DNA of 22,420 nucleotides from Bacillota bacterium (GTDB lineage Bacteria > Bacillota > Clostridia > Christensenellales > CAG-138), in the NCBI GenBank assembly GCA_023400985.1, contig JAEXEN010000012.1, forward strand, positions 1 through 22,420. Reading direction: 5' to 3'. A program made the position numbers and the translations under genes. Below are positions 7,066 through 12,200 of this stretch, in pieces. Under the pieces are notes generated by a model. The model was not told the DNA's origin and did no database searches. It saw nothing but the letters and a program-made list of their open reading frames with translations. Numbering within the stretch: the first letter of the stretch is position 1; every line of letters begins with the position of its first letter.

Positions 7066-8991
7066 CTAAATTTGGTCGTTTTCGGAAAGTAACATTGCTC
7101 CCGTCAGGGGCTCCAGCACAAGCTTTAAAACGCCGTTTTCCGTACGTACGGTTCCGCCGCCGAGCGCATCGAGGTACGTTTTTGCAAGCATAAATGTATC
7201 CGCATCCGGCCCTTCAAAAAAACTTTCGGCCTGAAGCCGCACCGAAACAGGGATTTCCGAGCGGTTGACGACGGATAGAACGCTTTCGCACCCGAAGCTC
7301 CTTAGCACCGCAAAAGCGTCCGCACTGATAGCGACAAAACCGCATGCGCCGCTTTTTAACGCCGCGCTTTCCGTCCTGATGCGTGTGATCGCGCGATAGA
7401 AGTTGAAAAGCTCCTTATCCTCGCGGCCCCACGGATGCGGGGCGCGGCAAAACGGGTCCGCCATACCTTGTAGCCCCGCCTCGTCACCATAGTATATGCA
7501 GGGCACGCCCGGAACCGCCATTTGCAGCAAAACCGCGAGCATGAGCCGCTTTCGCCCGCGCGTAAGCTCCGCTTCACCGGGTCTATAACGCCTTTGCTCC
7601 TCCATGGTCAGCTTGTCGCGGTGCGGCGCGCCCGAAAGCTCGGTAAGCGCACGGACCGTATCGTGGCTGTCCAAAAGGTTGAGCTGCGCGTCGTAGAAGG
7701 ACCTGGGGTAGTTTTCCCGTATCGCCCAAAGCCTTGATGTAAGCCCCTGCGCATCGGTGCGGCAAAGCAAAAAGTCGAATACGGCGTTTTTGAACGGGTA
7801 GCCCATTGCGCTGTCGAGCTCGCGCCCGTCTACATATTTACGGCGGGCGCCGAAGCCTTCTTTATTGGAGGCGTCGTCCCAGACCTCGCCCAAAAGCACG
7901 CCTTTGGGGTCGATGGCCTTCAGCTCTTTGCGAAGGAACTCTATAAAGCTATCCGGCAGTTCGTCGGCCACATCGAGCCGCCACGAGGTCGCGCCGCAGC
8001 CCGCCCATTTTAAGAGCACCGTATGGATGAACGCCTTGTAGCTTTCATCGAGCTCGTTCACCTCGGGCAGGCTCTCAAAGCCCCACCAGTAACGGAACTC
8101 CCCTTTGTTTTCGGGGTCGTACCAGCGGCGGTAGGGTGAATTTGCATTCGCATACGCGCCGTCACCGTATATGCCGCGGCGGTCGAAATACACGCTGTCG
8201 TCGCCGGTATGCGAGAACACGCCGTCGAGCATAAGCCGTATGCCCAACTCCCCCGCCCGCGCGTTAAGGCGTTTCAGATCGCTTTCATCACCCAAAATAG
8301 GATCGATCTTCAAATAGTCCGAGGTGTTGTAACGGTGGTTGGAGGGCGATTCGAACACGGGATTCAAATAGATGCAGGTAACGCCGAGCTCCTTCAGATA
8401 CGGGAGCTTTTCTTCAATACCCTTCAGATCGCCGCCGTAAAAGTCGCACGGCTCGTAGTTTTTCGCGCCTTCAAGCGGTTTGCTCAAAACGGGCGCACCC
8501 CAGTTTTCGTGCGGATATACCCTGCGCCCTTTTTCGGTATGGGTATCCGCCCTGTCGAGCCCGCCGCGCGAATGCGAGGGCCTTGCGAAACGGTCGGGGA
8601 ATATCTGGTAGGCGATCCCTTCGCAAAACCATTTAGGCGTTGTAAAGGCGCCGTCGTACACGGTGATCTGGTATGAAGGGGGCGGATTTTCGTACACGGA
8701 TCCCTCTCCGCCGTTCCCGCCGTAATACCTTGTGTTTCCTTCGCCGCTAAGGGTGAAGTAATACCAAACGAGCCCCGTATGCGGGCATTGGAACGAAAAG
8801 GAAACAACTGCGCCCTCGCGGGTGCCCTCCACGAGCTGTTCGCCGCCGTCAAGCCAGAGCCTGAGCCTTACATATATGCTTTCGTCCGGCACGTCGATCA
8901 TCAATCGGACGGTTTCGCCGGCCTTCACCGCGCCGAACGGCCTGCGATAGCGTTTTAGCCGCGAATTGTGGCAGATCCCTTTAAAATCCAT
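7066..8991 (-). CDS. GH13 alpha-glucan hydrolase (neopullulanase/maltogenic amylase-like)
   Basis: A 641-residue glycoside hydrolase family 13 enzyme that should cleave alpha-1,4 (and possibly alpha-1,6) glucosidic bonds in starch- or glycogen-derived oligosaccharides. An N-terminal beta-sandwich (about 1-115) precedes the barrel. The conserved regions are visible: YGGDLKGI..LPYLKELGVT (185-204), DGVFSHTG (256-263), WRLDVADE with nucleophile D340, LLGEVWDD with acid/base E369, and LLDSHDT with D444. The C-terminal beta-domain is complete. There is no signal peptide, so it acts in the cytoplasm on imported or stored glucan, consistent with the glycogen operon nearby. The ATG follows an extended -10 by 6 nt with no Shine-Dalgarno, suggesting a leaderless message. 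Exact specificity is not determinable. Confidence 0.92.
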   Translation of the reverse strand: MDFKGICHNSRLKRYRRPFGAVKAGETVRLMIDVPDESIYVRLRLWLDGGEQLVEGTREGAVVSFSFQCPHTGLVWYYFTLSGEGNTRYYGGNGGEGSVYENPPPSYQITVYDGAFTTPKWFCEGIAYQIFPDRFARPSHSRGGLDRADTHTEKGRRVYPHENWGAPVLSKPLEGAKNYEPCDFYGGDLKGIEEKLPYLKELGVTCIYLNPVFESPSNHRYNTSDYLKIDPILGDESDLKRLNARAGELGIRLMLDGVFSHTGDDSVYFDRRGIYGDGAYANANSPYRRWYDPENKGEFRYWWGFESLPEVNELDESYKAFIHTVLLKWAGCGATSWRLDVADELPDSFIEFLRKELKAIDPKGVLLGEVWDDASNKEGFGARRKYVDGRELDSAMGYPFKNAVFDFLLCRTDAQGLTSRLWAIRENYPRSFYDAQLNLLDSHDTVRALTELSGAPHRDKLTMEEQRRYRPGEAELTRGRKRLMLAVLLQMAVPGVPCIYYGDEAGLQGMADPFCRAPHPWGREDKELFNFYRAITRIRTESAALKSGACGFVAISADAFAVLRSFGCESVLSVVNRSEIPVSVRLQAESFFEGPDADTFMLAKTYLDALGGGTVRTENGVLKLVLEPLTGAMLLSENDQI

Positions 8992-8997
8992 GCTCTC

Positions 8998-9025
8998 ATT
9001 TTAGCACAAAAACATATCCCGACAA
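8998..9025 (-). promoter_or_regulatory. Promoter of the GH13 gene (leaderless)
   Basis: On the minus strand: TTGTCG (forward 9020-9025), 16-nt spacer, TAAAAT (forward 8998-9003) preceded by TGC, giving an extended -10. Six nt (GAGAGC) separate the hexamer from the ATG ending at 8991, so the predicted transcript starts at the start codon. The geometry equals that of the DUF951 promoter. Confidence 0.65.
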
Positions 9026-9096
9026 TGCAATTGCCGAGAATGTCACAGGAAGTTTGCTTCGCTTTCGCGCCCATGGCTTGCGCGCTATGCGTGCGA

Positions 9097-9230
9097 GGCC
9101 CTTCGGGGGACACGGCATCCGTCCGTTGCGTTTCGGCCGCGTCCGCTTTTCTGGTACCGCCAGCACTTAAGGTTGCGGGCGGCCGATGCAGGAGGGAAAT
9201 TTTTCCGGTTTTTTATTCATTTCCGCGTAC
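9097..9230 (+). repeat. Structured intergenic repeat, copy 2 (diverged)
   Basis: It shares with 1338-1490 the ordered blocks CCCTTCGGGGG, GCATCCG, a TTCGGC-type loop, the core TTAAGGTTGCGGGCGGC (about 9167-9183) then GATG, GGAA(A) and a T-rich stretch ending in a CCGCG/CACGC-like motif. The outer inverted repeat has partly decayed (GCATCCGTCC against GCGGCCGATGC). Orientation is the same as copy 1. No gene is evident. Confidence 0.5.
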
Positions 9231-9248
9231 AAGCCGCCAAAGCCGGAT

Positions 9249-9254
9249 TATAAT
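9249..9254 (+). promoter_or_regulatory. Isolated TATAAT upstream of a micro-ORF
   Basis: A perfect -10 hexamer 45 nt before the start of a 20-codon ORF. No convincing -35 hexamer or extended -10 TG is present, so promoter activity is uncertain. Confidence 0.35.
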
Positions 9255-9298
9255 AGTCAAGAGATTACGTTCCCCCATTAATCCTAAAGGAGATTCCG

Positions 9299-9361
9299 AT
9301 GATGGACACGGTGAAAGCAGCAGCCGTTCGCCCCTGTTTTCGGCGTATTTCCGCCGCTTAA
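9299..9361 (+). CDS. Possible 20-residue micro-ORF
   Basis: ATGATGGAC... encodes a 20-residue basic peptide (MMDTVKAAAVRPCFRRISAA) ending in TAA. It has a textbook ribosome site, AAAGGAG at 9286-9292, with 6 nt to the first ATG and 9 nt to the second. A TATAAT lies at 9249-9254. I recognise no family. It could be a true small peptide, a leader peptide, or the remaining 5' end of a gene cut off when the downstream recombinase cassette arrived; composition becomes more AT-rich soon after it. Support is the ribosome site only. Confidence 0.35.
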   Translation: MMDTVKAAAVRPCFRRISAA

Positions 9362-9555
9362 ATCGTGTTAGGCGGCAGGACAGGAATGGCCCATTTGAGC
9401 ACAAAACGCGGCATATCGGTTAAAATCTGCCGCGTTTTGTTATGGGTAACAATTTTTTCCGAATCATAATTCTCTTGCGCAAAAGGCAGATGCGCGTACA
9501 TGTTTGCCCAACGATTCAGCCTTGATATGTTTTTCGTTGGGAGTTTCGCAAAACA
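9362..9555. other. Gene-free left flank of the inversion cassette, with two hairpins
   Basis: There is no supported gene. A perfect 13-bp stem ACAAAACGCGGCA (9401-9413) pairs with 9428-9440 across a 14-nt loop. A second stem, CCCAACGA (9507-9514), pairs with TCGTTGGG (9534-9541). A minus-strand open frame from GTG 9582 crosses this stretch but shows no family signal. The hairpins lie just downstream of the leftward sigma-28 motif in the present orientation and could stop its transcript, though neither has a clean U tract. Confidence 0.5.
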
Positions 9556-9577
9556 CCGCAGTATACCAAAGACTGTG
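9556..9577 (+). repeat. Left inverted repeat (IRL) of the inversion cassette
   Basis: Twenty-two bp that match exactly, in inverse orientation, the sequence at 10956-10977. The core is GTATACCAAAGACTGTG. The match ends sharply on both sides (9555 and 9578 differ from their partners). Inverted rather than direct repeats around a recombinase gene predict inversion, not excision. Confidence 0.92.
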
Positions 9578-9762
9578 ACCACTCTATTTTTAATATATCG
9601 ACATATTTCGACAGAAGTTTAGTGAAATCATCTGTTGAATTTGCCTAGATTCAAAGGAGAGGTACCCGGATATTACATGCAAGATTCCTCTTGTAGAGGA
9701 TCGGGATAAGGTTTTTCGTTTATTCGCCGTCAATAAAAACGTCAGTTGAAAGGAGCACAATC
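9578..9762. other. Upstream region of the recombinase gene
   Basis: About 185 bp between IRL and the recombinase start. Besides the sigma-28 motif it has a tandem-like TATCGACA/TATTTCGACA pair (9596-9613) and a small hairpin TCCTCT-TGT-AGAGGA (9686-9700). Either could serve as accessory recombinase binding sites. No strong rightward promoter for the recombinase was recognised. Confidence 0.4.
9595..9621 (-). promoter_or_regulatory. Sigma-28 (SigD/FliA) type promoter, outward-facing inside the invertible segment
   Basis: Read on the minus strand: TAAA (forward 9618-9621), exactly 15 nt, then GTCGATAT (forward 9595-9602). The published SigD/FliA consensus is TAAA-N15-GCCGATAT/A, so 11 of 12 defined bases match. 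The expected start is near 9588, so transcription crosses IRL leftward in this orientation. Inversion would direct it across the right repeat toward the HD-GYP/CheW/chemoreceptor operon with a leader of about 110 nt. Confidence 0.68.
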
Positions 9763-10935
9763 ATGGCGCGCAGAGGAGAGAATATTTACAAGCGAAAGGA
9801 TGGACGCTGGGAGGCGCGGATTCCAAAACCAGACGGGAAATACCATTATATATACGCCAGGTCCTATAAGGAGGTCAAGGAGAAGAAAAAAAGCTGTCAG
9901 GAGAACCAGGCGCCCCGCGAGAAGAACGGAACGGTTATGATCGGCAGCGTTCCGCTGTTATTTGAATCATGGTTAAAAAATGATGCTGTTCAGCAGGTAA
10001 AGCCATCTACCTACGAATATTACTATTATTGCATAAACAACTATATCATTCCCTTTTTCAGCAAAGAAAAAAGTCAATGCCTGAATTTCTCGTCGGTGAG
10101 CGCTTTTGTGTATTCGGTCAGAAGCAACGATGCTTTATCCGAATCCTATAAAAGAAAAATCCTGTCGGTTTTTAAAACTGCGTTAAAGAAAGCAGCGCAA
10201 GGGTTACCCGAATATTCATTAATTCTGGAAGCGGTTAAACTGCCGGCAGTCCACACCAGTGAAGTTCAGGTTTTCTCTACCAGGGAGCAACGGCTTATTG
10301 AGGAAGCGGTTCTGCACTATTCGGATCGTCGGGCATTGGGACTGCTTTTGTGCTTGTATACAGGAATCCGGCTCGGTGAACTTTGTGCCTTAAAGTGGAA
10401 TGATATTGATTTCGAAGCGCGGACCATGAGCATTGCGAAAACGATATCCCGCACCAAAAATTTTCAAAAGGAAGGAAACAAAACAACATTGCTTGTCCGG
10501 ACCCCCAAAAGCCATAAATCGGTCCGGAAAATTCCCATACCTGCCTTTTTGATTCAACTTTCCGAGGAATACAGGGCGTACGAAAATCAGGATCTTTATT
10601 TTCTTACAGGATCGGAAGCGCCGCTCGATCCGCGCACTTACCAAAAGCTTTACAAAAAAGTTCTGGCGGCGGCAGGCGTAAGAGATCGTAAATTCCATGC
10701 TATCAGGCACACCTTCGCGACAAGGGCGCTGGAGTTGGGCGTCGATATTAAAACGCTCAGCGAGATATTGGGGCATTCCAATGTCTCGATCACGCTGAAT
10801 ATTTACGGGCATTCCCTTATGGAGCAGAAGATACTGGCGATTGAGAAGCTAAATAATATGCATGTCGCGTTCAGAAGCGGAAGCGTATTCGCCGTCAGCA
10901 ATTTTGTCAGAAGCGCTGAAAAAAGCGCCATATAG
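9763..10935 (+). CDS. Tyrosine recombinase (integrase family), candidate invertase of the cassette
   Basis: A 390-residue tyrosine site-specific recombinase. An N-terminal arm-type DNA-binding domain (about 1-45, RRGENIYKRKDGRWEARI) is followed by a SAM-like core-binding domain (about 60-150) and the catalytic domain. Catalytic residues are visible: Arg in TGIRLGEL, a Lys in the KSHKSVRKIPI region, HxxR as HAIRHTFATR, His in LGHSN and Tyr in NIYGHS. The ATG follows AAAGGAG (9749-9755) by 7 nt. The gene lies alone between perfect 22-bp inverted repeats, with no excisionase, relaxase, phage or transposon genes, so inversion of its own segment is the simplest role. Relatives with this arm domain often come from integrative elements, so a captured integrase is a plausible origin. 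More AT-rich than the flanking chromosome. Confidence 0.95.
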   Translation: MARRGENIYKRKDGRWEARIPKPDGKYHYIYARSYKEVKEKKKSCQENQAPREKNGTVMIGSVPLLFESWLKNDAVQQVKPSTYEYYYYCINNYIIPFFSKEKSQCLNFSSVSAFVYSVRSNDALSESYKRKILSVFKTALKKAAQGLPEYSLILEAVKLPAVHTSEVQVFSTREQRLIEEAVLHYSDRRALGLLLCLYTGIRLGELCALKWNDIDFEARTMSIAKTISRTKNFQKEGNKTTLLVRTPKSHKSVRKIPIPAFLIQLSEEYRAYENQDLYFLTGSEAPLDPRTYQKLYKKVLAAAGVRDRKFHAIRHTFATRALELGVDIKTLSEILGHSNVSITLNIYGHSLMEQKILAIEKLNNMHVAFRSGSVFAVSNFVRSAEKSAI

Positions 10936-10953
10936 CGCCTTTAAGGCGCTATA
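10931..10953. terminator. Hairpin at the end of the recombinase gene
   Basis: Perfect 9-bp stem TATAGCGCC (10931-10939) with GGCGCTATA (10945-10953) and a 5-nt loop. It overlaps the recombinase stop codon and lies directly before the right inverted repeat. It lacks a U tract on either strand, so termination would be weak. It may insulate the downstream operon from recombinase transcription. Confidence 0.5.
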
Positions 10954-10955
10954 GC

Positions 10956-10977
10956 CACAGTCTTTGGTATACTGCGG
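10956..10977 (-). repeat. Right inverted repeat (IRR) of the inversion cassette
   Basis: Exact reverse complement of 9556-9577 (core CACAGTCTTTGGTATAC). It lies 20 bp after the recombinase stop and 76 bp before the HD-GYP start, at the boundary where an inverted promoter would enter the downstream operon. Confidence 0.92.
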
Positions 10978-11053
10978 CCTGCGGTTCAGGCTATTTGGGG
11001 TTATTCAGTTTAATTTCCCGCCTTCGGCTTTTTATTATACAAGGAGGACGGCA

Positions 11054-11707
11054 GTGTTTGATACTTCTTACACCGGGACGGAAATAAAAAAAATAGTCGA
11101 GTCGCTTCCCTTATTTGAAGTTGAGCATATGTATCGCATAGAAGCTCTTGTAGAAATACTGACGGCTCTCGTTTGTAAACCCGATCAAAATATGGATTTA
11201 TGCAACTGCTTTGCAAAAGCAGCTTTTTATCATGATATCGGCAAAGCATGGATCTCGTCGAAGCTGCTTCTAAAACCGGGACCGTTGTCCGATCAGGAAT
11301 ATGCAGCGGTTAAGCAGCATCCTGTCTATGCGCATGCGTTTCTCAAATCCCACCCCCATTTTTTTAATGAAACGGCGTTTTTCAGGCATACGGTCTATAA
11401 CGCGGCCGTTTTTCACCATGAGTACTGGGACGGAAGCGGTTATCCGTATGCGCTTCAAAAAGAGCAAATCCCTCTGGTTGCAAGAATCGTATCGGTCTGC
11501 GACGCGTATGACGCAATGACGCATGCAAGACCGTATAGTGCTGCCCGCAGCCACAAAGCGGCGTGCGCAGAAATAGAAAAATGGGCCGGAAAACAATTTG
11601 ATCCGAATATTGCTTCGGTATTTATCGGTAACGAGAAACAGTTTACGGCTATTCATGATTCGTACGGATCAGCGATAAATAACAAACAAGGAGGAACATC
11701 AACATGA
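11054..11707 (+). CDS. HD-GYP domain protein, putative c-di-GMP phosphodiesterase
   Basis: A 217-residue single-domain HD-GYP protein. HD-GYP enzymes hydrolyse cyclic di-GMP, so this would lower the second messenger that favours sessility over motility. Visible motifs are FYHDIGK (H60-D61), LLLKPGPLS, KQHP (H89), H112, HHEYWDGSGYP (H121-H122, G129-Y130-P131) and DAYDAMTHARPY (150-161). There is no receiver or other input domain, so control must come from expression or from partners. GTG 11054 is chosen because AAGGAGG (11041-11047) lies 6 nt upstream; the frame is open further up to 10964, but that stretch is leader and inverted repeat. Its stop overlaps the cheW start as ATGA. No recognisable promoter lies between IRR and this gene. 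Confidence 0.9.
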   Translation: MFDTSYTGTEIKKIVESLPLFEVEHMYRIEALVEILTALVCKPDQNMDLCNCFAKAAFYHDIGKAWISSKLLLKPGPLSDQEYAAVKQHPVYAHAFLKSHPHFFNETAFFRHTVYNAAVFHHEYWDGSGYPYALQKEQIPLVARIVSVCDAYDAMTHARPYSAARSHKAACAEIEKWAGKQFDPNIASVFIGNEKQFTAIHDSYGSAINNKQGGTST

Positions 11708-12186
11708 GTTTTGACCAGAGGGAGATGGTTGAGGATGCGCAGATGGATAAGTACCTGACGTTTGCGGTCGCCGACGAGGAATACGGCATCGATATACGTT
11801 CAGTGACGGAGATCATCGGCATACAGCCTGTCAGCACACTCCCGGAAGTTCCCGAATTTGTGAAGGGCGTTATCAATCTGCGCGGAAGGATCATTCCGGT
11901 TGTGGATATGCGCTTAAGGTTTGGGAAAAAAGAGGCGGCATATACGGACAGAACATGTATTGTGGTGGTGGAAACCGAACGGCTGACGGCGGGGCTGATC
12001 GTTGATCAGGTTTCGGAGGTGATGACGATCGACAAGGAAAGCATTGTGCCGCCGCCGGACGTGCAGCTGCCGGGCAGCCACCGTTATATCAACGGTATCG
12101 GCAAGGTGGGGACGGAAGTAAAGCTTCTGATCGACTGCGAGAGGCTGTTCAATGACAACGAAGCAAAAAGTATGGAACGTATTTAA
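11704..12186 (+). CDS. cheW: CheW chemotaxis coupling protein
   Basis: A 160-residue CheW-type adaptor that links chemoreceptors to the CheA kinase. The single CheW domain (about 15-152) shows KYLTFAVADEEYGIDIRSVTEII, PEFVKGVINLRGRIIPVVDMRLRF (R59/G60 of the NLRG motif region) and INGIGKVGTEVKLLIDCERLF. There is no extra domain. It starts within the HD-GYP stop (4-bp ATGA overlap) behind AAGGAGG (11688-11694), and is 14 bp before the chemoreceptor gene. The group is a compact operon for a dedicated receptor-coupler pair. CheA, CheY and flagellar genes are not in this window. Confidence 0.95.
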   Translation: MSFDQREMVEDAQMDKYLTFAVADEEYGIDIRSVTEIIGIQPVSTLPEVPEFVKGVINLRGRIIPVVDMRLRFGKKEAAYTDRTCIVVVETERLTAGLIVDQVSEVMTIDKESIVPPPDVQLPGSHRYINGIGKVGTEVKLLIDCERLFNDNEAKSMERI

Positions 12187-12200
12187 GAAGGGGAAAGCAA

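Noticed and set aside
9358..9582. 74-residue minus-strand frame starting at GTG just downstream of the sigma-28 motif
   Set aside because: It crosses the left repeat and both hairpins, has no ribosome site and no recognisable domain. It would be rewritten by inversion.
9556..10977. Reading the cassette as an integrated element with attL and attR
   Set aside because: The terminal repeats are inverted, not direct, and no cargo, excisionase or conjugation genes are present between them.
10964..11053. N-terminal extension of the HD-GYP protein back to 10964
   Set aside because: The extension lies in the inverted repeat and leader, lacks a ribosome site, and the GTG at 11054 has AAGGAGG at ideal spacing.
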